Shown here: positions 32,294 to 40,899 of the stretch, one piece after another
Layout of the letters: each line of letters begins with the position of its first letter
Position numbering within the stretch: position 1 is the stretch's first letter
Source of the DNA: Streptomyces sp. NK08204
Lineage (GTDB): Bacteria; Actinomycetota; Actinomycetes; Streptomycetales; Streptomycetaceae
DNA length: 64,000 nucleotides
Reading direction: 5' to 3'
Assembly (NCBI RefSeq): GCF_020400585.1
Contig: NZ_JAINVF010000032.1
Location: forward strand, 1 to 64,000
Position numbers and translations under genes: made by a program
The notes under the pieces: model-generated
Databases searched by the model: none
The model's input: only the letters and a program-made list of their open reading frames with translations
What the model was told of the DNA's origin: nothing

Positions 32294-32343
32294 AACCTAC
32301 GGGTTCGTAACCTACGGATTCGTAGCCTACGATCACGTAGGTT
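32294..32343. promoter_or_regulatory. Three tandem 15-bp operator units (CCTACGnnnnCGTAG) upstream of acyl-ACP desaturase
   Basis: CCTACG-n4-CGTA occurs at 32296, 32311 and 32326 with an exact 15-base period; the third is a perfect palindrome, CCTACGATCACGTAGG (32326-32341), and the first two have at most one base off symmetry. A -10-like TACGAT lies inside the third unit and a -35-like TTCGTA about 18 bases before it, so a bound repressor would block the promoter. The arrangement resembles operators of TetR-family sensors of fatty-acid state that control desaturases, but no regulator gene is adjacent. Confidence 0.75.
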
Positions 32344-32407
32344 TCCGGCACCGCTTCCCGGACCATCCCCCTTTCTCCGCTGGTTCGGCGTCCCCCTGGA
32401 GTTCCCC

Positions 32408-33382
32408 GTGACGATCACCTCACCTCATCTCGACAGCCTGTCCGTGTGGACGGACGCGCGCCTGCTGTACGCGCTGGAGGAAGTGGTCGAGAAGGAGCTG
32501 AACCGGCACCTGAAGGTCGCCAAGGACTGGATGCCGCACGAGTACGTGCCGTGGAGCGACGGCCGCAACTTCCCCGGCCAGTTCGAGGACGGGGAGGCCT
32601 GGGCCAAGGACCAGTCCAAGGTGACCGAGATCGGCCGTACCGCCCTCGTGGTCAACCTGCTCACCGAGGACAACCTGCCGAGCTACCACCACGAGATCGC
32701 CACGCTCTTCGGCCGCGACGGGGCCTGGGGCACCTGGGTGCACCGCTGGACGGCCGAGGAGGGCCGGCACGGCATCGTCATGCGGGACTACCTGCTCACC
32801 TCGCGCGCGGTCGACCCGGACAAGCTCGAACAGTTCCGTATGGCGCACATGAGCGAGGGCTTCGAGTCCGACAACCGGCACTCGATGCTCCACTCGATCG
32901 CGTACGTCGCCTTCCAGGAACTGGCGACCCGGATCTCGCACCGCAACACCGGCCATCAGTCCGGCGACCCGGTCTGCGACCGCATGCTGGCCCGTATCGC
33001 GACCGACGAGAACCTGCACATGGTCTTCTACCGCAACCTGCTGAAGGCCGCCTTCGAACTCGCCCCCGACCTGACCATGCAGGCGGTCCGGGACGTCGTC
33101 GTGAACTTCCGCATGCCGGGCCACGGCATCCCCGGCTTCGAACGGGCCGCCGCCCAGATGGCCATCGGTGAGGTGTACAACCTGCGCATCCACCACGACG
33201 ACGTCCTGCAGCCGGTGCTGCGCCATCTGAAGGTCATGGACATCGACGGTCTGGGCCCCGAGGGCCGGCACGCCCAGGAGGAACTGGGTCTGTTCATGGG
33301 CGGCCTGAACGCGGAGGCCTCGAAGTTCGACGAGCGGCTGGCCGCCCGCAAGGCCAGGATGGCGGCACGCGCGGGCGCCTGA
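32408..33382 (+). CDS. Acyl-ACP desaturase (stearoyl-ACP delta-9 type, soluble diiron)
   Basis: 324 aa, soluble ferritin-like diiron desaturase. The two iron-binding motifs are TAEEGRHGIVMRDYL (EExxH) near residue 117 and ATDENLHMVFYRNL (ExxH) near 200. It introduces a cis double bond into acyl-ACP for membrane fluidity, using electrons from a ferredoxin or similar carrier. The start is GTG 32408, with GGAG six bases upstream. Three tandem palindromic units in the promoter region point to repression by a lipid-sensing regulator. Monocistronic, followed by repeats and the convergent whiB-type gene. Confidence 0.92.
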   Translation: MTITSPHLDSLSVWTDARLLYALEEVVEKELNRHLKVAKDWMPHEYVPWSDGRNFPGQFEDGEAWAKDQSKVTEIGRTALVVNLLTEDNLPSYHHEIATLFGRDGAWGTWVHRWTAEEGRHGIVMRDYLLTSRAVDPDKLEQFRMAHMSEGFESDNRHSMLHSIAYVAFQELATRISHRNTGHQSGDPVCDRMLARIATDENLHMVFYRNLLKAAFELAPDLTMQAVRDVVVNFRMPGHGIPGFERAAAQMAIGEVYNLRIHHDDVLQPVLRHLKVMDIDGLGPEGRHAQEELGLFMGGLNAEASKFDERLAARKARMAARAGA

Positions 33383-33448
33383 CGCACCTCGGGTCGAGGC
33401 GCTCCTCAGCGGGGCGTGCCTTCAGGTGGCTTGCCTCCGTGGGGTGCT

Positions 33449-33568
33449 CGTCAACGGGGGCGCGCGTCAGCGCAAGGCCGGCGTCAACGGGGGGACGTCA
33501 GCGCAAGGCCGGCGTCAGCGTGAGGACCGCGTCAACGGGGGCGCGCGTCAGTCGGGCGGCTGCGTCAG
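33449..33568. repeat. Tandem repeat CGTCAACGGGGG...CGTCAG downstream of the whiB-type gene
   Basis: Units begin with CGTCAACGGGGG at 33449, 33482 and 33530, with a shortened unit at 33513. The first two share the full pattern ending CGTCAGCGCAAGGCCGG (33 and 31 bases). The array ends in GCGTCAG at 33562-33568, which contains the stop codon of the leftward whiB-type gene (33567-33565). It fills most of the spacer between the desaturase and whiB-type genes. Confidence 0.8.
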
Positions 33569-33810
33569 TTGGAGACGCGCCGCAGAGCGAGGCGTTCCTT
33601 CTCGGACAGGCCGCCCCACACGCCGAAGCGTTCGTCGTTGGCCAGCGCGTACTCCAGGCAGGCGGAGCGGATCTCGCACATGCCGCAGATGCGCTTCGCC
33701 TCGCGCACCGAGCTGCCGGGCTCGGGGAAGAAGAAGTCGGCCCCCGTCTGCGCGCACAGGGCCCGGGTCTGCCAGGTGGTGTCGGCCGGGATGATGGTGT
33801 CGATGTGCAT
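33565..33810 (-). CDS. WhiB family iron-sulfur transcription factor
   Basis: 81 aa. Four Cys that bind the [4Fe-4S] cluster are at residues 19, 42, 45 and 51 (LCAQTG, CGMCEIRSAC), followed by the G[VI]WGG turn at 63-67 and a short basic C-terminus (KERLALRR) for DNA contact. Wbl proteins bind region 4 of the main sigma factor and control development, stress or resistance genes. Which Wbl paralogue this is was not determined; it lacks the AT-hook Arg-Gly-Arg tail typical of WblC/WhiB7, so it is not the predicted activator of the ABC-F gene. ATG 33810 begins the conserved part; a TTG at 33849 would add 13 residues. Confidence 0.9.
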   Translation of the reverse strand: MHIDTIIPADTTWQTRALCAQTGADFFFPEPGSSVREAKRICGMCEIRSACLEYALANDERFGVWGGLSEKERLALRRVSN

Positions 33811-34906
33811 GGCGAGGATCTTGCCGGGCGGCGAAAAACATTCGATCAACGCCGGGTCAACGGCGGCGTTCAGGGCCTCCGGCCACCTCGATCATCCACC
33901 CCCGGAACACACGTACGCACGGCGGCGCGCGGAACCGCTGTGAAAACAGCCAGAACACGACTGGTGTCCCTGGGTGACGGCCGGGGACCCGGAGCATGGA
34001 CGCACAGTCCACCGCCACGGCGGCCGAAGTGCCGGGAGCGGACGACCGGACGGAGCAGGCCCACACGGCCGCCGTACCCGACGGCAGCGTCACGGTCTTG
34101 AGGGCCGACCCGGCCGACGGCCGCGCAGCAGGCGGAGGGTGGCCGTGCTCAGGCGTCCCGGGCCCGTGAGCACGGAGCCGGGCCGGACGGACATCGCCGA
34201 GCCCCAGTGCCGCGTGCCGCGCGCCGCGCGCCGCGCGCCGCCCGGACCGGACCCCGACACCGTGCGCACCGCCCGTACGGCGACCGCGGCGATCGCCGCT
34301 CCACGTACGACGTCGACGTCCCGGACGGCCGACGAGAGCCGGGCAGGCGGTCGTCGTGCACTGCCCGACCGGTGACCGGACGCCACTGGAACGGTCCTGG
34401 CCCCGTGGGAACCGACGGTGAACGCGTGGCTGCTGGCGACCGCCGCGCCCTGGTCTTCGGCGTCGTCAACTCCCCCAACATCACTGCTCGTTGCTTGGCA
34501 CCGGGCCGTTCCCCGCCCGGCATGCCGAGGGCGTGGTCGCGCTCGCCTCCACCCTCCCGGCGGCGTTCCTCGCCGCTGCCGCCGCGCGGGGCCCCGCCCT
34601 TTCCCCGCCGGTCCCGGACCTCGTCGGCGGCGTCTGCCGGGCGGTGGGACGCCGCGCCGTCCCGCCGCCGCGTCGTCCGCACCCCGGGTATCCGGCGACC
34701 ACGTCACCCGCATCGTCGTCGGTGTCGCGGTGCTCTTCGTCGTCACGGCGGCGTGACACGTGCGAGCGCGTGCGGCGGGCACTGTCCGCTTCCGACCGGT
34801 CACCACCAGGGACGACGACTCGTGCGACAAACCCGAGAAGAAGGTGGTCGAGAACGGCCCGACGAGGAACCCGGGAGGGGAAGACACAGAAGGCGAGGGC
34901 AGGACC
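33811..34906. other. About 1.1 kb without a convincing intact gene; possibly decayed sequence
   Basis: No frame here shows a recognisable domain. A 57-codon frame at 33996-34169 (start MDAQSTATAAEVPGADD) has acceptable codon use but no family. Around 34492-34760 two different rightward frames contain short hydrophobic pieces (EGVVALASTLPAAFLAAAA, then HVTRIVVGVAVLFVVTAA) that could be remnants of one membrane protein broken by frameshifts. A GC heptamer repeat lies at 34209-34243. The last part presumably holds the promoter of the polymerase-domain gene at 34907. Confidence 0.5.
34209..34243. repeat. Heptamer microsatellite (GCCGCGC)
   Basis: Five consecutive heptamers at 34209-34243: one GCCGCGT, three exact GCCGCGC and one GCCGCCC. 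It sits inside the stretch with no convincing gene and is a likely site of slippage. Confidence 0.7.
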
Positions 34907-35845
34907 ATGAGTACCAGGGCGAGGCCCCAGGACGAGATCCGGGTCGGCGACCGCAGGGTGCCGGTGTCCCACCTCGACAAGGAGCTGTTCCCGGACGACG
35001 GGATCACCAAGGCCGAGCTGATCGACTACTACCGGAGCGTCGCACGTCCGATGCTGACCCATCTCAGGGACCGGCCGCTGGTGATGGAACGCCATCCCGA
35101 CGGATACGGCGGGAAGTCCTTCATCCACAAGGACGTTCCCGACCACTTCCCCGACTGGATCCGTACCGTCCGGGTGCCCAAGGAGGGCGGCAGCCTCACC
35201 ATGGCGGTCTGCGACGACACCGCCACCCTCGTCTACCTCGCCAACCAGGCGTGCATCACACCGCACCCCTGGCTGAGCCCCGCGACCTGCCTGGACTGCC
35301 CCGACCGGCTGGTCTTCGACCTCGACCCCGCCGAGAGCGACGGTGACGGCTTCGAGACCGTACGGTGGACCGCCCACCAGCTCGGCGGTCTGCTCACCGA
35401 ACTCGGGCTGCGCCCGGCGGTGATGACAACCGGGTCGCGCGGCCTGCATCTGCTGGTCCTGCTCGACCGGCGCACGGACTTCGACACCGCGCGGCACTTC
35501 GCCCGGCGCGTCGCCGACGTGCTCGCCGCACGGCACAGCGACCGGCTGACCACCGAGCCGCGCAAGAACAAGCGGCGGGGCCGTCTCTACCTGGACGTCC
35601 AGCGCAACGCGTACGCGCAGACCTCGGTCGCCCCGTACGCCGTGCGCGCCCGCCCGCACGCTCCGGTCGCCACCCCGCTGGACTGGGACGAACTCGACGA
35701 CCCGGAGCTCGGCCCGCGGCGGTGGACGCTGCGCAGCCTCCCCGAGCGTCTCGAAGAACACGCAGACCCGTGGAAGGGGCTGAGCCGCTGCCGGCGTTCC
35801 CTCGCGAAGGCGGCACAGCGTCTCGACGATCTCGACGGAAGGTGA
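34907..35845 (+). CDS. LigD-type polymerase/primase domain protein (NHEJ), divergent paralogue
   Basis: 312 aa, a stand-alone polymerase domain of the LigD/eukaryal-primase type. Catalytic Asp pair in LVFDLDPAE, nucleotide-binding TGSRGLHLLV, third acidic residue in RLYLDVQRNAYAQ, then the family ending SVAPYAVRARPHAPVATPL. Such enzymes add ribonucleotides and fill gaps at broken DNA ends. Compared with the second polymerase-domain gene at 37.5 kb, the conserved LDYNQ segment is altered (LDVQRN), so this copy is the more diverged. ATG 34907 is preceded by GAGGGCAGGA. No Ku gene is visible in the window. Confidence 0.87.
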   Translation: MSTRARPQDEIRVGDRRVPVSHLDKELFPDDGITKAELIDYYRSVARPMLTHLRDRPLVMERHPDGYGGKSFIHKDVPDHFPDWIRTVRVPKEGGSLTMAVCDDTATLVYLANQACITPHPWLSPATCLDCPDRLVFDLDPAESDGDGFETVRWTAHQLGGLLTELGLRPAVMTTGSRGLHLLVLLDRRTDFDTARHFARRVADVLAARHSDRLTTEPRKNKRRGRLYLDVQRNAYAQTSVAPYAVRARPHAPVATPLDWDELDDPELGPRRWTLRSLPERLEEHADPWKGLSRCRRSLAKAAQRLDDLDGR

Positions 35846-35997
35846 CAGGAGGTGTCGTCGGTGTCGGCGGTCTTCGCGGTGCCCATGGGGCTGACTCGAC
35901 CCCTTCGGCACGGACGCGCACTATGGAAAGGGACCCGGACGGTGGAAACGGACCCGGGTGGTCGCCTGGTCTCCCCGGCAGACGTGCGGAGCGGAGC

Positions 35998-37101
35998 ATG
36001 AGACTTTCCTTCCTCGAACCCCTGTACAAGCAGGCCGGCCCCTTCGCATCGGTCTACCTGGACACCTCCCGCGACAGCCTCATCGAGGATCCCGACGCCG
36101 CGATCGAACTGCGCTGGCGGCGCCTGCGGGATGCCCTGTCCGCCGAGGGAGCCGATCCGGAGTCCCTCACCGCGGCGGGGCGGGCCGTGGGCCACGACAG
36201 CGACGTGCCCGGCACCCACGGGCAGGCGGTGTTCACCGCGCACGGCCACCTCGCCCTGCTGGACGAGCTGCCCGTCCCGCCCGCGCGGGACAGCGCGCAC
36301 TTCGGCGCGCTGCCGGACACCATGCCGCTGGTCGTCCAGCACTGCCCGGGGATCCCCTATGTGGCCGCGCACGTCCATTACAGCGGCCGGCACTCCACGG
36401 ACGCCCAGGGCACGGTGCGGATCGAGGCCGAGGTCGGCGTGTGGCCCATGACCAAGGTCTCGCCGGGACACCGCCTCGACGAGGAGGTCCCGGTGGCCGA
36501 CTGGCTGAACGCCGCCGAGGTGATAGGCCGGGAGCTGGAGGGCCATGCGCGGCGCGTCGACGCCGAGGCGGTCGTCGTCGCCGGGGACGTGTGGGCCCGC
36601 GGCATTCTCGTCCGCCGGCTTCCCGCCGTCCTGCGCGCGCAGGTCACCACCGTGGAGGGCGCCGGTGAGTCAGAGCCGCGCCGGGCACTGCTGGAGCACC
36701 GGCTCGAAGATCTCTTCAGGGGGCGCATGGCCGCGCACGACCAGTCCCTGCTGGCCGCCTTCCTCGCCCAGCGCGCACACGACGGAGCCTCGGCCGAGGG
36801 CCTGGCCGCAGCCGTGTCGGCCCTGCAGCGCGGCCAGGTCAAAGCCCTCTTCCTCAACAACCACCCCGAGTCGCCGCTGCGTCTGTGGGCCGGCCCCGAA
36901 CCCAGCCAACTCGCCCTCACCGAACAGGAACTGCGTTCCTACGGCATCCAGGACGTCCGCGAGGAACGTGCCGACGCGGTGCTCACGCGTTCCCTGGTCG
37001 GCACCCGGGCGGAACTCGTCCTCGTGCCCGAGCAGCAGATGAGTCTGTACGAGGGCGTGGGCGTACTGCTCCGCTACGCCGAACCCGAACCCCCGGTGTG
37101 A
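35998..37101 (+). CDS. Archaeo-eukaryotic release-factor-like protein (baeRF / Vms1-type, Rv2629-like)
   Basis: 367 aa. It resembles the Rv2629-like bacterial family related to eRF1/Vms1: N-terminal FASVYLDTSRDS, central RIEAEVGVWPMTKVSPGHRLDEEVP, the segment AVVVAGDVWARGILVRRLP, and a C-terminal SLVGTRAELVLVPEQQMSLYEGVGVLLRY. Family members are linked to peptidyl-tRNA release or ribosome rescue and to hypoxia/stress in mycobacteria, but activity is unproven for most. No GGQ tripeptide is present. ATG 35998 has weak GGAG-type Shine-Dalgarno nearby. It sits between the two LigD polymerase genes, with a small hydrophobic protein gene just downstream. Confidence 0.8.
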   Translation: MRLSFLEPLYKQAGPFASVYLDTSRDSLIEDPDAAIELRWRRLRDALSAEGADPESLTAAGRAVGHDSDVPGTHGQAVFTAHGHLALLDELPVPPARDSAHFGALPDTMPLVVQHCPGIPYVAAHVHYSGRHSTDAQGTVRIEAEVGVWPMTKVSPGHRLDEEVPVADWLNAAEVIGRELEGHARRVDAEAVVVAGDVWARGILVRRLPAVLRAQVTTVEGAGESEPRRALLEHRLEDLFRGRMAAHDQSLLAAFLAQRAHDGASAEGLAAAVSALQRGQVKALFLNNHPESPLRLWAGPEPSQLALTEQELRSYGIQDVREERADAVLTRSLVGTRAELVLVPEQQMSLYEGVGVLLRYAEPEPPV

Positions 37102-37193
37102 CCACCCGTGTCCGGGCTGCACGGCGACCTTGGTGCACGGGGCGTGTCTGATCCACCGATTTCGGGATACCCGGGGTCCAGGAGGTTCACATC

Positions 37194-37364
37194 ATGGTCC
37201 CCATCCTTCTGGTACTGCTTCTTGCACTGCTTCTGTTCGGCGCCGGTTTCGCGCTGAAGGCGCTCTGGTGGATCGCCCTGGTGGTTCTGGTGGTGTGGCT
37301 ACTGGGATTCCTGGTGCGCGGGACCACCGCGGGAGGAGGCAGGTACCGCTGGTACAGGTGGTGA
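37194..37364 (+). CDS. Small hydrophobic membrane protein (56 aa)
   Basis: 56 aa: two hydrophobic segments (VPILLVLLLALLLFGAGFAL and WWIALVVLVVWLLGFLV) and a Gly/Arg/Trp-rich tail (GGGRYRWYRW). The ATG at 37194 has a strong AGGAGG about eight bases upstream. Similar hydrophobic proteins of this size are common in Streptomyces and resemble the DUF5670/lmo0937 type; their function is unknown but many are stress-induced. A GGGATA box preceded by GTGT at 16 bases could be a sigma-B-type promoter at about 37144-37169; this is weak. Confidence 0.8.
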   Translation: MVPILLVLLLALLLFGAGFALKALWWIALVVLVVWLLGFLVRGTTAGGGRYRWYRW

Positions 37365-37532
37365 CGTCGCCACCAGGCGGACGCGCGTCGTATCAGCGTG
37401 GTCGGCAGGATCACACCGGCGGACGCCGTGTCCGCCGGTGTCGCCGTTGGTACGCCGTGGCTGGCCGCGGCCCGCAGCGCCGCGCAGCAGGAGGCGGGCC
37501 ATCAGACGGCCTTCTTCTCGACGACGCCGCTC

Positions 37533-38552
37533 TCAGCTCGTCGGCTCGCGGCGGGCCCGGCTCGGCTCGACGCGTTTCGGTTCGCCCGGCATCTTCGGGT
37601 ACTCCGGCGGGTACGGCAGATCGGCCAGGCCGTGGTCGTGTTCGTCGCGGCGGGCCAGTTCCAGCAGGGCGTCGAGGGAGTAGGCGTGGTCGTCCATGTC
37701 GGCGTGGATGTCGCCGAGTTCGGCGAAGCGGGCGGCCATGGTGGTGAGGTCGAAGTCGCGGGGCCGGGAGTCGGGGACCTCTTCCCAGCGCAGGGGTGCG
37801 GAGACGGGGGCGTGCGGGTAGGGCCGTACGGAGTAGGCCGAGGCGACGGTGCGGTCTCGCGCCGCCTGATTGTAGTCCAGGAATACACGGCGCCCCCGTT
37901 CCTCCTTCCACCACTTGACGGTCACCTGGTCGGGCATCCGGCGTTCCAGTTCCCGGCCGACGGCGATGGCGGCGCGACGTACCTGGGTGAAGGTCCAGCG
38001 GGGCTCGATGGGCACGAAGACGTGCAGGCCGCGCCCGCCGGAGGTCTTGGGCCAGCCGCGCAGCCCGCCGAACTCGTGCAGGACCGACCGGAGTTCGAAG
38101 GCGGCACGGACGGCGTCGGCGTAGTCGGTGCCGGGCTGCGGGTCGAGGTCGAGGCGCAGTTCGTCGGGGTGGTCGACGTCCGTGGCGCGGACCGGCCAGG
38201 GGTGGAAGGTGAGCGTGCCGTACTGCGCGGCCCACACCACGGCGGCCTGCTCGGTGGGGCACATCTCGTCGGCGCTGCGCCCGCTGGGGAAGGTGATGTG
38301 CGCGGTCGGGATCCAGTCGGGCATGCCCTTGGGGGCGCGCTTCTGGTAGAACCACTCGCCGTCGACGCCATCCGGATAGCGCTGGAGGGTGGTGGGCCGG
38401 TTGCGCAGGGCGCGCAGGATGCCGGGGCCGACGGCGGCGTAGTACCGGGCGAGGTCCAGCTTGGTGAACCCGCGTTCCGGGAAGAAGACCTTGTCCGGGC
38501 TGGACAGCCGTACGGTCCGCCCGGCCACGTCGAGTTCCACCGCATCACCCAT
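37533..38552 (-). CDS. LigD-type polymerase domain protein (NHEJ), canonical motifs
   Basis: 339 aa. Canonical LigD polymerase-domain motifs: VFFPERGFTKLDLARYYAAV near the start, catalytic Asp pair in ELRLDLDPQPG, TSGGRGLHVFVPI, third Asp in VFLDYNQAARDRT, followed by ASAYSVRPYPHAPVSAPL. The enzyme extends and fills ends during non-homologous end joining. ATG 38552 begins the conserved part. It is divergent from the ligase gene, 112 bases apart, so the polymerase and ligase functions that are fused in LigD of mycobacteria are separate proteins here under one shared control region. Confidence 0.92.
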   Translation of the reverse strand: MGDAVELDVAGRTVRLSSPDKVFFPERGFTKLDLARYYAAVGPGILRALRNRPTTLQRYPDGVDGEWFYQKRAPKGMPDWIPTAHITFPSGRSADEMCPTEQAAVVWAAQYGTLTFHPWPVRATDVDHPDELRLDLDPQPGTDYADAVRAAFELRSVLHEFGGLRGWPKTSGGRGLHVFVPIEPRWTFTQVRRAAIAVGRELERRMPDQVTVKWWKEERGRRVFLDYNQAARDRTVASAYSVRPYPHAPVSAPLRWEEVPDSRPRDFDLTTMAARFAELGDIHADMDDHAYSLDALLELARRDEHDHGLADLPYPPEYPKMPGEPKRVEPSRARREPTS

Positions 38553-38664
38553 GCGGCCACGGTAGGTGCACCGCGCACACTTCGCATACCGGAACATTCA
38601 TATCAAGCAGGTACATATAGCCCAAAATGGGCGACTAGCATCGTATGCGAGCAGAATCGGACGC

Positions 38665-39735
38665 ATGGATCTCCCAGTGATGCCACCTGTGAAGCCGATG
38701 CTCGCCAAGCCGGTGGCGAAGATCCCGCCCGGTATGCACTACGAGGCGAAGTGGGACGGGTTCCGCTCGATCGTGTTCCGCGACAGCACCGAGGTCGAGT
38801 TGGGCAGCCGTACGGGAAAGCCGCTGACCAGGTACTTTCCCGAGCTGGTGGCGGCGCTCAGGGAGCGGGTGCCGCGGCGGTGCGTGCTGGACGGGGAGAT
38901 CGTGATCGCACGCGAGGGGCGGCTGGACTTCGACGCGCTGACCGAACGGATCCACCCGGCGGACTCCAGGGTGCGGACGCTCGCCGAACGGACCCCCGCC
39001 TCCTTCGTCGCCTTCGACCTGCTGGCGCTGGACGACGAGTCGCTGCTGGACGTGCCGCTCACCGACCGGCGGGCCCTGCTGGACCGGGCGCTTGCCGAGA
39101 CGACGGCCCCGGTCCATCTGGCGCCCGCGACGACCGACCTGGCGGTGGCCGAGCGGTGGTTCGAGCAGTACGAGGGCGCGGGCCTCGACGGGATCGTCGC
39201 CAAGCCGCTCGACCTGCACTACCGCCAGGACGAGCGGGCCATGTTCAAGGTCAAGCACGAGCGGACGGCCGATGTCGTCGTCGCCGGCTACCGCTTCCAC
39301 AAGAGCGGCCCGGTGGTGGGATCGCTGCTGCTCGGCCTGTACGACGACCGGGGCGCGCTGCAGCATGTGGGGGTGTCGGCCGCGTTCTCCATGAAGAAGC
39401 GCGCCGAACTGGTCGAGGAGCTGGAGCCGCTGCGCATGGACGACGTGGCCGGGCATCCCTGGGCGGCCTGGTCGGACGCGACCGCGCACGAGTCGGCCCG
39501 GCTGCCCGGCGCGCCGAGCCGCTGGTCGGGCAGGAAGGACCTGTCCTGGGTGCCGCTGCGGCCGGAACGGGTCGCCGAGGTGGCGTACGACCACTTGGAG
39601 AACGGTCAGCGCTTCCGGCACACGGCCCGGTTCCGCCGCTGGCGCCCTGACCGTACCCCGGAGAGCTGCACGTACGCGCAACTGGAGGAGCCGGTGCGGT
39701 ACGACCTCGCGGAGGTCTTGGGCTCCAGGGGATGA
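38665..39735 (+). CDS. ATP-dependent DNA ligase (LigD ligase-domain type)
   Basis: 356 aa. The nucleotidyl-accepting Lys is in EAKWDGFRSIVF near residue 29; further ligase motifs are GEIV, AFDLLAL, GLDGIVAKPLD and MFKVKHERTADVVVAGYR. An OB-fold domain follows from about residue 220. It seals DNA nicks using ATP and is the expected partner of the polymerase-domain proteins for end joining. No phosphoesterase domain is fused to it. ATG 38665 starts 24 bases after a TAGCAT-like box. The intergenic region towards the divergent polymerase-domain gene is unusually AT-rich for this DNA. Confidence 0.92.
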   Translation: MDLPVMPPVKPMLAKPVAKIPPGMHYEAKWDGFRSIVFRDSTEVELGSRTGKPLTRYFPELVAALRERVPRRCVLDGEIVIAREGRLDFDALTERIHPADSRVRTLAERTPASFVAFDLLALDDESLLDVPLTDRRALLDRALAETTAPVHLAPATTDLAVAERWFEQYEGAGLDGIVAKPLDLHYRQDERAMFKVKHERTADVVVAGYRFHKSGPVVGSLLLGLYDDRGALQHVGVSAAFSMKKRAELVEELEPLRMDDVAGHPWAAWSDATAHESARLPGAPSRWSGRKDLSWVPLRPERVAEVAYDHLENGQRFRHTARFRRWRPDRTPESCTYAQLEEPVRYDLAEVLGSRG

Positions 39736-39779
39736 GCCCCGCCGCCGGCGCACGTCGGGGGCATGGCCGGTGGTGACCG

Positions 39780-40823
39780 ATGAACGCACCATCGACGCAA
39801 GGACAGGGGCGACAGGCGGTGGGCATCGCAGACCGCACAGCAGGCAGGGGACACGGCGGGCGCCTGCGACGCGCAGCGCTGACGACGCTGGCGCTCGCCA
39901 CCGTGATGGCGGCCTCCCTCACAGCGGGCTGCGCACGCCACGGCCCGGGCGGCGACGGCCGCACCCCGCGCCCCACGGCAACAACGGGGCCGGGCGGGCA
40001 GGCCGGGGCGGGCTCGGTACTGGCCGTGAAGATCGACAACGTGCCCGCGGCACGCCCGCAGACCGGGCTCGACGCGGCGGACGTGGTCTACGCGGAGCAG
40101 GTCGAGGGCGGCCTGAGCCGTCTGATGGCGGTGTACGCCACGAAGCTCCCGGTGGTCGTCGGGCCGGTGCGCAGCGCTCGCGAGTCCGACCTGGAGCTGC
40201 TGCGTCAGTTCGACCGTCCGGTACTCGCCTTCTCCGGCGCCCAGCGCAAGCTGCTGCCGTTGATCGACAGGGCGCCGCTCATCGCGGGGTCCCCCGCCCA
40301 CGCGCCGGAGGCGTACTTCCGGGGCAGCGACAGGCCCGCACCGCACAACCTCTGTCTGCGGCCCGCCCGGCTGCTGTCCGCCGCCCCGGGGAGGGCCGCG
40401 CTGACCACCGGGTTCCGCTACGGCCCGCCCCCGTCGGGCGGCACACCCACGGCCTCGCGCACCGTGCGCTACCCGTCGGCGCGTTTCACCTTCACCTGGT
40501 CGGCCGAGCGGGCCCGCTGGCTGGTCTCGACGGACGGCACACCCTCGGTGACGAGCGCCGGGAAGCGCGTGGCGCCCGCGACGGTGGTCGTGCAGTACGT
40601 GAAGGTCCGCACCTCGGCGTACCACGACGCACTCGGCAACAACAGTCCGTACACGCAGACGGTCGGCTCCGGGAAGGCCGAGGTGCTGCGCGACGGGCGG
40701 TCCTTCGACGCCACCTGGTCGCGGCCGGACGCCACGCGGGGCACGACGTTCGCCACCGCCGGCGGCGGCCCGCTCGACTTCGCCGCCGGCCAGGTGTGGG
40801 TGGTGTTCACCGGGGCGCCGTGA
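39780..40823 (+). CDS. DUF3048 domain lipoprotein
   Basis: 347 aa. A long basic N-terminus, a hydrophobic core and a lipobox-like SLTAGC near residue 51 suggest a lipoprotein. The mature part matches DUF3048: LAVKIDNVPAARPQTGLDAADVVYAEQVEGGLSRLMAVY, PVRSARESD, NNSPYTQTVGSGKAEVLRDG and the C-terminal GQVWVVF. The family (YerB-like in Bacillus) is extracellular with unknown function. The ATG at 39780 gives an unusually long N-region; a GTG about 12 codons later would be more usual for a signal peptide. Transcribed alone after the ligase gene. Confidence 0.83.
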   Translation: MNAPSTQGQGRQAVGIADRTAGRGHGGRLRRAALTTLALATVMAASLTAGCARHGPGGDGRTPRPTATTGPGGQAGAGSVLAVKIDNVPAARPQTGLDAADVVYAEQVEGGLSRLMAVYATKLPVVVGPVRSARESDLELLRQFDRPVLAFSGAQRKLLPLIDRAPLIAGSPAHAPEAYFRGSDRPAPHNLCLRPARLLSAAPGRAALTTGFRYGPPPSGGTPTASRTVRYPSARFTFTWSAERARWLVSTDGTPSVTSAGKRVAPATVVVQYVKVRTSAYHDALGNNSPYTQTVGSGKAEVLRDGRSFDATWSRPDATRGTTFATAGGGPLDFAAGQVWVVFTGAP

Positions 40824-40899
40824 GAACGAGGGTGACCCTGTCGGTGGTAGCTTCAGCAGCACCTCCACACCGACCGCCGGCCGTGCCTACGCTGACGGC

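Noticed and set aside
33449..33568. Possible CRISPR or integron attachment array
   Set aside because: Short, irregular period, no spacers, no integrase or cas gene.
33996..34169. 57-codon frame as a gene
   Set aside because: No family similarity recognised and no good ribosome-binding site; kept only as a note in the gap description.
38553..38664. LexA/SOS box in the ligase/polymerase divergent region
   Set aside because: GGAACATTC is present but the GAAC-n4-GTTC symmetry of the actinobacterial SOS box is not.
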